Source: Bdellovibrionales bacterium
GTDB lineage: Bacteria; Bdellovibrionota; Bdellovibrionia; Bdellovibrionales; Bdellovibrionaceae
Reading direction: 5' to 3'
DNA: 64,000 bases
Assembly (NCBI GenBank): GCA_018266295.1
Contig: JAFEAQ010000011.1
Location: forward strand, 1,029,626 to 1,093,625
Below the pieces are notes generated by a model. It saw only the letters and a program-made list of their open reading frames with translations, was not told the origin of the DNA and searched no databases. Both the position numbers and the translations under genes were made by a program. Positions 6,877 to 15,910 of this stretch are shown one piece after another (positions within the stretch are counted from its first letter, which is position 1; every line of letters begins with the position of its first letter).

Positions 6877-8066
6877 GGGACTGTCACTCCTACCGTCGAT
6901 TGAACGAAATCCAAAACAAACTCAGAACCTTCCAGAGTCACGTCTTTGCCGTTCACGGTGCCTTTGAAAACCAGCACCGGCAATGGACCTGGCAACACAG
7001 ACGTTGGATCGCCGTCACCGCGAATTGTAACCTGACGGCTGTCAACCGATACGAAACTTTCGCGGATATTGGTCAAATAGCCGCTACCATCTTTAAAAAA
7101 TAATTTCCCATTGATACCCGCTTCCTGAATCGTCAGTTCGTTCACCAAGGCATCCAGGCAGGTCGGCGCACCTTCCGCGTTGAAGTAACGTCCAGCAGCG
7201 GCCTCAGAACATTCACCGTTTTGTAGAATAACTTTATTACCCAACCACGTATAGAAAATGCCGTTCAGAATCGGAGCAGCTGTTTCTGCAAAATCAACTG
7301 TATCTGGCGACGAGAATCTTACTTTAGTATGAACAAACTCGCCTTGAGCACTCGCCGTCGTGATCACAATTGGCAAACCGTACTGTGTATCCATCGTCGC
7401 GACATAATTTGCGCTCAGATTATTGTAGTACTCTTGCAAGTGCATAGTTTTCACTTCGCGAGAGCTAAAGAACGCATTCAAGCTACGCGCAAAGTACGAA
7501 GTCCCATGCGGCGGATACTGAGTCACCAGCTCGCGATAGATCATCTCATGCAACACAAGGCCGGCTTTGCCGTTATTGTCGAGCTTGTTCCAGATCCCTT
7601 TGTTAATGATGTAGCGACGATCACCACGCAGGTTTGTATCTTGGTGAACCGCCGCCTGAGCCAAGTCACAACCTTTTGGCGGAGTATCGATTTCGCCGGT
7701 ATCTTTTAACAAATTCAATTTTGCATCGGTGAAGTAAGTATCCATTTCAAAAGATGCAAGCCACTCTTGATAAAGAGCTGCACGGCTTGGGTTCAATCGC
7801 TGGATGGAGTCAATCACTGCCGCCACTTTTTGAAAGTAATGATCTTTTGGAGAACCGAGATCGAGAGTCCATTGTCTCTTGCTTGCTTCGTAGTGATCCA
7901 AAAGCTGAACAGTCGCCTGGCCGGAGCGGTTTTTACAGATAAGAACAACACCACCATTTCCTACACGTGGCCCGCCGTTACCGACACGTGGCCCATCCAA
8001 CAACACAGCGTGGACAGATGCAGTCCCCAACAAGAAGGCGCCTATAAAGTGAATGAAAATCTTCAT
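6873..8066 (-). CDS. Secreted protein coupled to TIGR02147 regulator
   Basis: 397 residues with a clear signal peptide (MKIFIHFIGAFLLGTASVHA). Soon after the cleavage site the heptad GPRVGNG is repeated in tandem (about residues 25-38), then VVLICKNRSGQ. The body is mixed alpha/beta with pairs of Cys and a conserved-looking VLHEMIYRELVTQYPPHGTSYFARSLN segment. HEMIYRE resembles, but is not, a zincin HExxH. No family name is certain. Proteins beginning with this VGNGG-V-LC pattern are often found beside TIGR02147 genes in Bdellovibrio-like genomes, so it probably belongs to that secreted class. Confidence 0.75.
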   Translation of the reverse strand: MKIFIHFIGAFLLGTASVHAVLLDGPRVGNGGPRVGNGGVVLICKNRSGQATVQLLDHYEASKRQWTLDLGSPKDHYFQKVAAVIDSIQRLNPSRAALYQEWLASFEMDTYFTDAKLNLLKDTGEIDTPPKGCDLAQAAVHQDTNLRGDRRYIINKGIWNKLDNNGKAGLVLHEMIYRELVTQYPPHGTSYFARSLNAFFSSREVKTMHLQEYYNNLSANYVATMDTQYGLPIVITTASAQGEFVHTKVRFSSPDTVDFAETAAPILNGIFYTWLGNKVILQNGECSEAAAGRYFNAEGAPTCLDALVNELTIQEAGINGKLFFKDGSGYLTNIRESFVSVDSRQVTIRGDGDPTSVLPGPLPVLVFKGTVNGKDVTLEGSEFVLDFVQSTVGVTVP

Positions 8067-8186
8067 TTACGTTCCTTTGTCTCTAGTTAACTTTGTTTGA
8101 ATTACAGCGGGACTATTCACATGAGACAAGCCCCCAAGGCAACAAATTGTTATCCGCAGGCAACAGCTGGGCAATGAAGATTGGCG

Positions 8187-8206
8187 CAAAACCGCTCCAG
8201 GAGCGG
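8187..8206 (-). terminator. Terminator after rsmA
   Basis: On the minus strand CCGCTC-CTG-GAGCGG (8206-8192) is followed by TTTTG. It lies about 20 bases beyond the rsmA stop and probably ends the pal-to-rsmA operon. The T run is short, so efficiency may be modest. Confidence 0.6.
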
Positions 8207-8226
8207 CTTACAAGAAGGTCTCGTTT

Positions 8227-9069
8227 TTAACGTGTAATTTTTTCGAATTGAAACCGGTGGTAAAGTTCGACAAATTGAGCAGGATTCAATTCCTCAGCTC
8301 GAACAGTCTCTTTAAATCCCATCTCTGAAAGCCAGCCCACAACCTTTGCGTCATCGGTCCCGGTTTGGTTGTAAAGAGCTGACAGATTCTTTTTCAAAAG
8401 CTTTCTTCTTTGCGCAAACGCCGCTTTGACGAAACCTAAAAAGGCTTTTGGATTTTGCACAGAGGTTGGCTTGCGAGTGAATGCCAGAACTCGCGAAGCA
8501 ACCCGGGGTGGCGGATCGAAATCACGCGGACCTGCTTCAGTCACTTTTTCAGTTTTCCAGAAAGTCTGAGCAATCACCGTCAGCAAGCCATAGGCATCGG
8601 TCTGCGCTTGAGCCGCGATTCTTTGTGCGACTTCTTTTTGGAACATCAATACCATGTGATCAAGCCCCTCTTTATCAAGGCTGCGATCAATCACAATGCT
8701 GGATGAAATCTGATAAGGAAGATTGCTAACGAGGACTTTCTTGCCGGTTTTGCCTTCGTAGAATTGCTGCCAATCCAACTGCAAAGCATCGCCTTCTATA
8801 ACATCGACTCCATGGCCACGCCAGAATTGCGCCAGCACGCGATCGAGTTCAATCACACGAAATTCCGCTTTAAACTGACGCAAGAAATAAGTCAGTGCAC
8901 CGGGCCCAGGACCGACCTCAATTAAAACATCCGGCTCAAATTCCCGGGCTTTATTGATGATTCTTTCAATGACAATATCGCTGACCAAAAAGTTTTGGCC
9001 CAACGACTTCTTGGCTTCGATGCCAAGGGCTTCTTGCACCTCTTGAAGGCGCTCGCGAGCGGTACTCAT
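8227..9069 (-). CDS. rsmA: 16S rRNA adenine dimethyltransferase RsmA (KsgA)
   Basis: RsmA dimethylates two adjacent adenines (A1518 and A1519) in the 3' end loop of 16S rRNA during 30S maturation. The 280-residue product has KKSLGQNFLVSD at the N-terminus, the SAM-binding EVGPGPGALT (51-60), acidic EGDAL (92-96), the catalytic NLPYQISS (116-123) and the FDPPPRVAS loop. Length and motif order are normal. It overlaps tsaD by ATGA (9066-9069), indicating coupled translation. Confidence 0.96.
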   Translation of the reverse strand: MSTARERLQEVQEALGIEAKKSLGQNFLVSDIVIERIINKAREFEPDVLIEVGPGPGALTYFLRQFKAEFRVIELDRVLAQFWRGHGVDVIEGDALQLDWQQFYEGKTGKKVLVSNLPYQISSSIVIDRSLDKEGLDHMVLMFQKEVAQRIAAQAQTDAYGLLTVIAQTFWKTEKVTEAGPRDFDPPPRVASRVLAFTRKPTSVQNPKAFLGFVKAAFAQRRKLLKKNLSALYNQTGTDDAKVVGWLSEMGFKETVRAEELNPAQFVELYHRFQFEKITR

Positions 9070-10109
9070 TGTTTGTTATTGAAATCTTGGGGAAGGCTTT
9101 GCGGAGAAGGCCCAAGATCCAATGTAGAAACTTCGCCACGATTCAGGCGCAAAACACCAACGTAGCCAATCATCGCTGCATTATCAGTGCAGTATCTGAG
9201 CGGCGGAATCACAAGCTTAAAACCTTTGCGCTTTGCCCAGTCTTCGGCCCGCGCACGCAAACGCGAATTCGCACTCACTCCACCCGTTAGGATGACACGT
9301 TTCGCTTTAAACTTCTTAGCGGCTTTTTCTAACTTAGCGATTAAAACGTCCACGATCGCTTCCTGGAAAGAGGCGCAGAGGTCCGGCAAATTTTTTTGCA
9401 CTTCCTCAGCTCCCATCTGTTCAAGCAAGCGCTGACCGGAAGATTTCAAACCCGAGAAGCTCATGTCGAAGGTGTCGTCGTGAATCATGCTGCGCGGGAA
9501 ATCGTAAGCTTTCGGATTTCCTTTTTGCGCTTCTTTATCAACACGCACGCCGCCTGGAAAACCAAGCCCCGCCATCTTCGCAAACTTATCGAAAGCTTCA
9601 CCGGCCGCATCGTCTTTGGTGGTGCCGAGCACTTCGTACTCGCCGATGCCTTTGATGTGATACAAACTCGTATGACCGCCGCTGATTGCAAGACCCACAT
9701 AAGGATAATCAAAATCCTCAGGTGGCGCGTACTGCGCATCTTTCAAGAAAGGCGCAAGCAAGTGTCCCTCAAGGTGATTCACACCAATAAACGGAATCCC
9801 CTTGGCCTGAGCGATGCTTTTTGCAGTAATCAATCCGACGATCAAAGACCCCACGAGGCCCGGGCGATTGGTCACCGCAATCGCAGGAATATCTTTCCAC
9901 GTCATGTTCGCTTTTTTCAGAGCTTCTTCAATCAGGGGAATCAAGGCTATCGAGTGATTGCGGCAGGCGATCTCTGGAACAATTCCGCCGTAGGGCTCAT
10001 GTTCCAGGTCTTGGCTCGCAGAAACGACCGAGTGAACCCAGCCTGTGCGTTCAACAACAGCTACAGAGGTATCATCACAACTCGTTTCAATCGCGAGAAC
10101 GCGGTCCAT
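9066..10109 (-). CDS. tsaD: tRNA N6-threonylcarbamoyltransferase TsaD
   Basis: TsaD is the catalytic subunit that transfers the threonylcarbamoyl group to A37 of ANN-decoding tRNAs. At 347 residues it has family length. Visible signatures are AIETSCDDTSVAVV at the N-terminus, the metal-binding HLEGH (H112 and H116), ISGGHTSLY, the GEAFDKFAKMAGLGFPGG phosphate region and LTGGVSANSRLR near the C-terminus. It lies between the cpoB-like gene and rsmA in one leftward operon. Partner genes tsaB, tsaC and tsaE are not in the window. Confidence 0.96.
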   Translation of the reverse strand: MDRVLAIETSCDDTSVAVVERTGWVHSVVSASQDLEHEPYGGIVPEIACRNHSIALIPLIEEALKKANMTWKDIPAIAVTNRPGLVGSLIVGLITAKSIAQAKGIPFIGVNHLEGHLLAPFLKDAQYAPPEDFDYPYVGLAISGGHTSLYHIKGIGEYEVLGTTKDDAAGEAFDKFAKMAGLGFPGGVRVDKEAQKGNPKAYDFPRSMIHDDTFDMSFSGLKSSGQRLLEQMGAEEVQKNLPDLCASFQEAIVDVLIAKLEKAAKKFKAKRVILTGGVSANSRLRARAEDWAKRKGFKLVIPPLRYCTDNAAMIGYVGVLRLNRGEVSTLDLGPSPQSLPQDFNNKQ

Positions 10110-10144
10110 TTAGTACTCTTTATTTCAAGCCCCAAAGGGGCCCA

Positions 10145-10849
10145 TTATTTTTTATTAAGACCTTTTAAACGGATCTTAGCTTTTTTCGCTTCGTTGGAAT
10201 CCGGAGACTTCGTCACAAGCTCATCATAGAAAGTCTTTGCTTCGTCTTTCATACCCAGTTCTTGGAAAGACACACCCATCTTATAGGTCGCTTCGTTGAA
10301 CTTTTTGCCCTTAGGGTTTTCATCACGATATTTCTGATAATTCAAGATCGCTTTTTTCCAATCCTTCTGGTCGAAAGCCTCTTGGCCAAGCTCATAGGAG
10401 CTTTTCTTGGCTTCTGTCGCTGCTTTTGCCTGGGCTGCTGACGCTTGGGCTACGGCTGCGGCTTTTTCAGCTTTCAAAGCATTTACTTCGGCATTTAATT
10501 GGAAAACGGTTTTTTCAAGATTGCTGAGACCTTCTTGCAAAAGAAGGATCTTCTTATTGGCATCCGCAGAAGAATCGGCAGCGAACTTTTTCGCCGCTTC
10601 GGCCTCTTGCGAGCCTTGGCCTTTTTGGTGTTCAAGCACTTCTACACGGCCGCGAAGGCCACGCATATCTTCTTCGATATCAGAGAAGCGGCTTGCGGAA
10701 TCCGCAGAGGCCTTCTGCATTTTTGTGACTTCTTGCTGAATCACTTGTTTTTGTTCGGTTTCACGCACGTCCGTACGGGTTTTCAAGCAGCCAGTAAGGC
10801 CGAGGGATAAAAGCCCAACGTATGTAGTTGCAGGAAGTAACCACTTCAT
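10145..10849 (-). CDS. CpoB/YbgF-like lipoprotein of the Tol-Pal region
   Basis: 234 residues. A signal peptide ends in lipobox LTGC (Cys21), unlike enterobacterial CpoB, which is a soluble periplasmic protein. Residues about 30-150 form a heptad-rich coiled coil (IEEDMRGLRGRVEVLEHQ and following). The C-terminal 85 residues hold TPR units (SYELGQEAFDQKDWKKAIL, FNEATYKMGVSFQELGMKDEA). Coiled coil plus TPR is the CpoB/YbgF layout, and proximity to pal supports it. CpoB couples Tol-Pal constriction to septal peptidoglycan synthesis. It overlaps the DUF4398 gene by 4 bases. Confidence 0.8.
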   Translation of the reverse strand: MKWLLPATTYVGLLSLGLTGCLKTRTDVRETEQKQVIQQEVTKMQKASADSASRFSDIEEDMRGLRGRVEVLEHQKGQGSQEAEAAKKFAADSSADANKKILLLQEGLSNLEKTVFQLNAEVNALKAEKAAAVAQASAAQAKAATEAKKSSYELGQEAFDQKDWKKAILNYQKYRDENPKGKKFNEATYKMGVSFQELGMKDEAKTFYDELVTKSPDSNEAKKAKIRLKGLNKK

Positions 10850-11154
10850 AACACATCTCCTGTTTTTTGACGGATCAGACGAGCTGAATTTTCCGCTCTT
10901 TCGGCGGCTATTCTTGCTTTAATAAAAGCGTCACGTGCTTGGGCGTAATCTCTGTCTTTATAGTACAACCGGCCTTGTCGATAAGCTTCGTCAGCTTGAT
11001 GCCAGTAGCCTGGTGAATGGCGGGGAGCTTGGACTGCCCGGGCGGCTTCAATCGCGGCGCGGGCCAGAGTATACTCTTCAATCGGCTGGGGGACCGTTTG
11101 GCAGCTCACTAAGAGAGCCAACATTGTCACTGCTAGAACAACAAATCCCCTCAC
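10846..11154 (-). CDS. Small DUF4398-type lipoprotein
   Basis: 102 residues: signal peptide with lipobox VSC (Cys18), then a helical region YTLARAAIEAARAVQAPRHS, WHQADEAYRQGRLYYKDRDY and AFIKARIAAERAE, which is the DUF4398 pattern (helical hairpins resembling TPRs). Such lipoproteins are often found beside OmpA/Pal-like genes. Here it sits between pal and the cpoB-like gene, overlapping the latter by ATGA. It is probably a periplasmic accessory of the Tol-Pal complex; the exact role is unknown. Confidence 0.72.
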   Translation of the reverse strand: MRGFVVLAVTMLALLVSCQTVPQPIEEYTLARAAIEAARAVQAPRHSPGYWHQADEAYRQGRLYYKDRDYAQARDAFIKARIAAERAENSARLIRQKTGDVL

Positions 11155-11173
11155 CCGAAAATTCCTTTAACTA

Positions 11174-11683
11174 TTATTGCTGAACTGGCAAGAAGTTCGC
11201 GCGACGGTTTTTCGCGTTCGCAGCTTCGCTCTCACCTGCTTCAACAGGTTTTTCTTTTCCGTAGCTGATCACAGACAAACGAGCCGCTGGAACACCCAAG
11301 CTTACCAAGTAAGCCTTTACAGCGTTTGCGCGTCTTTCGCCCAATGCCAAGTTGTACTCGATAGTCCCGCGAGCGTCGCAGTGACCTTCGATTTGAACTT
11401 TGTAGCCACCGTTCTTTTTAATCCAGTCCGCGTTGCCTTGGAGGATCTTCTTATTCTCAGCATCGATGCTAGATTTGTCATATCCAAAATGCACAGTCTC
11501 AAGTCCAGGGATTTTACCGCTGTCACTGCCTGCAGTATCAAAACTCATTGGAGTTGATTCCACAGCCGTCTCAGACGTTGGCGTTGTGATAGGTGTTGAT
11601 TCAACATCAGACTTCGTTTGTTTGCCTTTACAAGCAACTACCAAAGCGACTGCAGCAAAAGCGAACGTCAATTTACGTAACAT
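11174..11683 (-). CDS. pal: Peptidoglycan-associated lipoprotein Pal
   Basis: 169 residues. The signal peptide ends ALVVAC (Cys18) and is followed by a Thr/Ser/Glu linker. The OmpA-like domain runs from HFGYDKSSIDAENKK to the end, with VQIEGHCDARGTIEYNLALGERRANAVKAYL and the closing NRRANF. This domain binds meso-diaminopimelate of peptidoglycan and tethers the outer membrane. It is the first gene of a leftward operon with a DUF4398 lipoprotein, cpoB-like, tsaD and rsmA. The promoter with TTGACA at -35 lies just upstream. Confidence 0.93.
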   Translation of the reverse strand: MLRKLTFAFAAVALVVACKGKQTKSDVESTPITTPTSETAVESTPMSFDTAGSDSGKIPGLETVHFGYDKSSIDAENKKILQGNADWIKKNGGYKVQIEGHCDARGTIEYNLALGERRANAVKAYLVSLGVPAARLSVISYGKEKPVEAGESEAANAKNRRANFLPVQQ

Positions 11684-11716
11684 CGTTACTCCTCCTTAAG
11701 GTTTTGAACCCTTAAA

Positions 11717-11744
11717 ACTTTAAGCCATGATGGGTTATTGTCAA
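11717..11744 (-). promoter_or_regulatory. Probable sigma-70-type promoter of the pal operon
   Basis: Minus strand: perfect -35 TTGACA (11744-11739), a 16-base spacer and -10 TAAAGT (11722-11717, 4 of 6). Transcription would start near 11710, leaving a short leader with TAAGGAGG before pal. Confidence 0.55.
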
Positions 11745-11804
11745 ACCATATCAATTAGTTGTTTCGATATTGATGTTGCGTTGCCATGCGGTGATACTGG
11801 GCCC

Positions 11805-14741
11805 ATGAAATTGAAAAATCTGTTATTTTTTGCGGCAGTCCTCGTCACATCGTCATTCTTTTCCGCTCCTAGCTTGGCTCTTGAAGTTCCTCCAGATTGG
11901 AAGTTTAAGAAAATCACCACTCCACACTTTGAAGTTATTTATAATGCCGAGCAGCAAGAGCTGGGAGATCTATACGCCCGTCAATTAGAACGTGCGTACA
12001 ACGTCCTCTCTCCCATTTTCGCCGTCCAGCCTGAAAAAACTCTCGTGATCATCAATGACAAAACGGATGTGACGAATGGTTATGCGACTCGCATTCCTTA
12101 TCCACACATCATGACCTATCCGGTTCTACCGGGCCCGCAAGAAAGCTTGAGTGAGTCCGGCGATTGGTCTCTAGAACTGCTTGCGCACGAGTACACGCAC
12201 ATCCTGACGTTTGAACCTGCGACGGGAGTTTTCCGTGTTCTGCGCGGAGTCCTCGGCAGCATTGCATCGCCGAATATTCTTTTGCCAAATTGGTGGAAAG
12301 AAGGCCTCGCTGTTCAAGTCGAGTCCATGCTCGAACCTAAGGGCGGTCGTCTGAAGTCTCTGTATCAAGATGCCGTGATTCGCGCGATGGCGGATGATGG
12401 CAGCTTACAAGCTTACGATGTTGCCCAAATCAACGAGTACATCCCTTCCTGGCCTGAAGGCATGCGTCCTTATATGTTCGGCTCGATTTTCTGGAGCCAA
12501 GCCGTGGATGAAAACGGCAAAGAGGTCATGAACAACCTCAACATGCGCCACTCTTCGCGCATCCCGTTCTTTATTGAAACTCCGGCCAAAGATTTACTAA
12601 AGCTGGACTACGAAGGTTTCTATAATAAAGCTCTCAGCACGACGAACACGATGGCCCAAGATCAGCTGAAAGCTTTGCGAGTCACGCCAACGACTGAGAT
12701 CCATAGCCTCCCTCTGAAAGCAAAATACTCTTCTGCACCGGCCATCAGCGACGACGGCAAGTACTTGGCACTGATTACTGTCGACTACAAAGCCGATCGT
12801 GTGATTGATATTTTCATTCGCGACCCAGACACAAAAGTGATCTCCAAGAAACTGCAGGTTGAAATCAAAAAAGAAGAAGAACCTCTCGCCCCGAAAGACA
12901 ATAACGACGGCCCGCCTTCTGGCAGCATTCAAAAGATCGCGTGGTTCCACAAGACACCGAAATTGATTTACGACCAGCTTCGCTACTTTAACCGCATTGA
13001 GCGCTACTCGGAACTCTACACTTATGATCTCGACACCGGTAAAAGCAAACGTCTGACGACAGGCCTGCGTGGCCGCGAACCTTCGATGGCTCCTGACGAT
13101 AGCAAAGTCGTCTTCGTCCGTCTCGAAGGCGGACGCACCCGTCTTGCCGTTTACGATCTGGCGACCGAGAAAGCCGAGATCCTCTTGAGCGCAGCCATGC
13201 AAGAGCGCATCTCTTCGCCAACTTACTTAAACGCGGACACGATTATCTTCGCGCTTCGTAACAGCCAAGGTGAAGAAGGTCTTTGGACGTACTCACTCAA
13301 AGACAAAACCACCGCGCAAGTTTTGACATCGTTTACGCAAGCGCGCTTTCCGAGTGTGACGAAAAATGGTTTGATGTTCACGGCCTCTAACAACGGTGTG
13401 CATAATCTCTATCTCGCCAACGCCGAGATGACTGCGGCAAAGCCAGTAACTCACGTAGGCACAATGGTGAGCTCATCAGCACTTGATCCACAGACAGATA
13501 ATCTCTATGCCACTTATATGTCGTCTGTAGGCCCGATGGTTGTTATGATCGCAGCTGATAACTGGAAGAAAACTCCGGCAGAGCTGCCAAAAATCGACGG
13601 GCTTTTTGCAAAACGCTACCAGAAGACTTTGGCGCCGGCGGAAACTCCGGCCACCGATGAAACAAAATACGAAGTCAGCGATTACAGCCCTTGGGGCTAT
13701 ATGTGGCCACGCTACTGGATTCCATATCTTTGGACTTCCCCTGAAGGCGGCATTGTCATTCAGGCGCAGACCTCCGGTTTTGATCCACTTCATCGCCATT
13801 CTTATGATGTGCTTGTCGACTGGAATACTTACCTCAAAGCCTTTGACTGGTCGGTGAGCTATTTGAACAACACCACGAACCTGCCAGTTCAAGTCACGGG
13901 CGCGCAAACTCATTCATACCTCGTTGAGCGCGAAAATCTTGTGAAAGATACTTTGGCACAGGTCTCTGCTCTGCCGGATATCTGGCGCTTTAGTGACAAG
14001 CTCACTCTAGGGCTTGGCTGGCGTTACCTTGAAAGAACCGTGGTCAGCAGCCCGACCACAAAGCGCACGGGGCCTTTCGGCTCATTGATCTACAAAAACT
14101 TTACTCAAGGCGGGGAACAGTTTGCTCCGCAAGAAGGTGGCGGCGCTTATCTGATGGCGGTGGATTACATCGCGGGCAAAGACCTGATGAACCATTCGCA
14201 GTTCCAAACCGGCGGCGTTTATTATTTCTCAAAATGGCTGCCGAAATTGCACTCCATAATGGCCCGCGCGAGCGTGCTTTACACGCCTGAAAAAATTGCT
14301 GCGATTTACGGAACTCAGTCGGACTCGATGGATTTCGATGGTTCGGATTTGATGTCGAAGTTCCTGGCACGTGGTTACTCGACCGGTCAATTCATTGGCC
14401 GCAATATGTACAATGCGAGTCTCGAGTACCGCCTGCCGATTTGGGACATGTACAAAGGCAAGGGAACCTGGGCGTTCTTTGCCCGCCGTCTGTATGCAGC
14501 GGTCACGATGGATGCCATTTCAACCGACGGGTTTGCTTATGAGATCGTTGACGGCACTTACACGGCCAATGCGGTGACGGCGCATGATATTTTCACGAGC
14601 TATGGCCTTGAAGGGCATTTGGAAACGACGATTGGCTACGAATTCCCGCTGAACTTTGTTTTTGGTGTCTACCAAGGTGCTAACAAAAAGTACGCGCCAA
14701 ATCCAACAGCGGGCCTTGCCATCCAATTCGGAGGCTTTTAG
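11805..14741 (+). CDS. Outer-membrane gluzincin protease with beta-propeller and beta-barrel
   Basis: I start at the ATG at 11805, where a signal peptide begins (MKLKNLLFFAAVLVTSSFFS, cleavage near 26), giving 978 residues; the open frame extends 26 codons upstream without such features. Domain 1 (about 30-260) is a peptidase-MA-like gluzincin: HEYTH (128-132) and the downstream Glu in NWWKEGLAVQVE (E166). Domain 2 (about 290-570) shows TolB-like propeller blades (SAPAISDDGKYLALIT, GREPSMAPDDSKVVFV, ARFPSVTKNGLMFTAS). Domain 3 (about 620-978) is a barrel with alternating aromatic strands ending in Phe, a typical outer-membrane beta-signal. It lies divergent from pal. Active site and topology are read from motifs; the substrate is unknown. 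Confidence 0.82.
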   Translation: MKLKNLLFFAAVLVTSSFFSAPSLALEVPPDWKFKKITTPHFEVIYNAEQQELGDLYARQLERAYNVLSPIFAVQPEKTLVIINDKTDVTNGYATRIPYPHIMTYPVLPGPQESLSESGDWSLELLAHEYTHILTFEPATGVFRVLRGVLGSIASPNILLPNWWKEGLAVQVESMLEPKGGRLKSLYQDAVIRAMADDGSLQAYDVAQINEYIPSWPEGMRPYMFGSIFWSQAVDENGKEVMNNLNMRHSSRIPFFIETPAKDLLKLDYEGFYNKALSTTNTMAQDQLKALRVTPTTEIHSLPLKAKYSSAPAISDDGKYLALITVDYKADRVIDIFIRDPDTKVISKKLQVEIKKEEEPLAPKDNNDGPPSGSIQKIAWFHKTPKLIYDQLRYFNRIERYSELYTYDLDTGKSKRLTTGLRGREPSMAPDDSKVVFVRLEGGRTRLAVYDLATEKAEILLSAAMQERISSPTYLNADTIIFALRNSQGEEGLWTYSLKDKTTAQVLTSFTQARFPSVTKNGLMFTASNNGVHNLYLANAEMTAAKPVTHVGTMVSSSALDPQTDNLYATYMSSVGPMVVMIAADNWKKTPAELPKIDGLFAKRYQKTLAPAETPATDETKYEVSDYSPWGYMWPRYWIPYLWTSPEGGIVIQAQTSGFDPLHRHSYDVLVDWNTYLKAFDWSVSYLNNTTNLPVQVTGAQTHSYLVERENLVKDTLAQVSALPDIWRFSDKLTLGLGWRYLERTVVSSPTTKRTGPFGSLIYKNFTQGGEQFAPQEGGGAYLMAVDYIAGKDLMNHSQFQTGGVYYFSKWLPKLHSIMARASVLYTPEKIAAIYGTQSDSMDFDGSDLMSKFLARGYSTGQFIGRNMYNASLEYRLPIWDMYKGKGTWAFFARRLYAAVTMDAISTDGFAYEIVDGTYTANAVTAHDIFTSYGLEGHLETTIGYEFPLNFVFGVYQGANKKYAPNPTAGLAIQFGGF

Positions 14742-14824
14742 CGCTGCATGTTGTCGGCTCTCCACAAGGACCCCTTGACAATGATCCAGGTCGTCGAAAA
14801 CACTGGAAATACCTGGAGGGGTGC

Positions 14825-15340
14825 ATGGAGAAAATCAGCTGGATTAAAGAACTTGTGAAAGCTGAACAACAAATGGAGGAGTCTGGCCTCGTAGACATGA
14901 GCTTTGGTTTCGACCCAGAGCGCGTTCTCGTGACAGAAAGTATCCAATTCCTCATGAACCTCAAAACCGAGTTCGTGGATGCTGCTACCAATTTTAATGA
15001 GCTGAAACCTTCAGCTCTCGGCCGCATCAAAATTTACGGGATCGCAAAGACTCACGCAGACTTCATGCTCTTCCGTAATGGCTATAAGATGATTTTCTCA
15101 TTGAAAGCCCCAGGTCAGATCAGTGTTCGATTCAATTTCATCGGCACAAATTACATCCCTACTCCGGGAGCAGCAGAGAACACTCCGGCTGCGAACGCGA
15201 ACGTCATGGATGAAAATATCGTTGAAGCAAAATGGGCGGCCTTCGAAGAGCTCATCTGGACTTATCGTGGACAGACTGTGAAGCTCGAGTACATGGTTCG
15301 TCACTACCTCACTCAGTTCATCCGCGAAAGCTCAAAATAG
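14825..15340 (+). CDS. Conserved-looking hypothetical cytoplasmic protein
   Basis: 171 residues starting MEKISWIKELVKAEQQMEES, with GGAGGGG a few bases before the ATG. There is no signal peptide or membrane segment. The middle is beta-rich (RIKIYGIAKTHADFMLFRNGYKMIFSLKAPGQISVRFNFIGTNYIP) and the C-terminus helical (AFEELIWTYRGQTVKLEYMVRHYLTQFIRE). Composition and codon use look like a real gene. I do not recognise the family. It stands alone between the large outer-membrane protein and two small secreted proteins. Confidence 0.7.
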   Translation: MEKISWIKELVKAEQQMEESGLVDMSFGFDPERVLVTESIQFLMNLKTEFVDAATNFNELKPSALGRIKIYGIAKTHADFMLFRNGYKMIFSLKAPGQISVRFNFIGTNYIPTPGAAENTPAANANVMDENIVEAKWAAFEELIWTYRGQTVKLEYMVRHYLTQFIRESSK

Positions 15341-15394
15341 TTTCATAGTCCTGGACTTACAAAATGTCCGCAGCTCGCGGACAATAGAGCTAAG

Positions 15395-15910
15395 ATGACA
15401 TCAAAGCTTTGTATTTCTATCTTTGTTGGCCTGGGTTTTATCAATAGTGCTTCTGCCGCTGATATCTGTGCTAAAAACGGCAAAGACTTAGCTCTGTTGA
15501 AAGACTCCTTTCCCCGATTTTTTCAGTCACAAACAGAAATCCACTTCGCCCGCTCACAAACTCCGGTGGCCTATCTCAGTGTGACGGTGGCGCCGGATAA
15601 AATTGCCGGTGAAGCGAAGTACAAAATTCCGATCTTCGGGATCAAGCAAGAAAAAGGCTATGCCACTCAGCTTTGTTATAACAAAGACGACGGTGAGCTA
15701 AAGATTGAGCTCGATAACGGCAAAGAATTCAAAGTGAAAGTCATCAACGACAATCCTCCGGATGCGACTGTCACTATTAAAGGTTACGAGATGACCCGCA
15801 AACCTGCCGAATACAACAAAGCGATGGCCATTCTCAATGGCACAAGCTCCGGCTCTTCATCTTCATCAAGCGGATCCAGTGACTTTAACAATAATGGAGG
15901 TGCTCAATGA
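15395..15910 (+). CDS. Small secreted protein with Ser-rich tail
   Basis: 171 residues with a signal peptide (MTSKLCISIFVGLGFINSASA). The body is a beta-rich domain with two Cys (DICAKNG and QLCYNKDDGE, a possible disulfide). The last 25 residues are low-complexity Ser, Gly and Asn (GTSSGSSSSSSGSSD). It overlaps the next gene by ATGA, so the two are translationally coupled. The function is unknown. Confidence 0.72.
   Translation: MTSKLCISIFVGLGFINSASAADICAKNGKDLALLKDSFPRFFQSQTEIHFARSQTPVAYLSVTVAPDKIAGEAKYKIPIFGIKQEKGYATQLCYNKDDGELKIELDNGKEFKVKVINDNPPDATVTIKGYEMTRKPAEYNKAMAILNGTSSGSSSSSSGSSDFNNNGGAQ

Noticed and set aside
9396-10229. A 277-codon frame on the plus strand opposite tsaD
   Set aside because: tsaD is complete with all motifs; the opposing frame has no ribosome site or recognisable domain.
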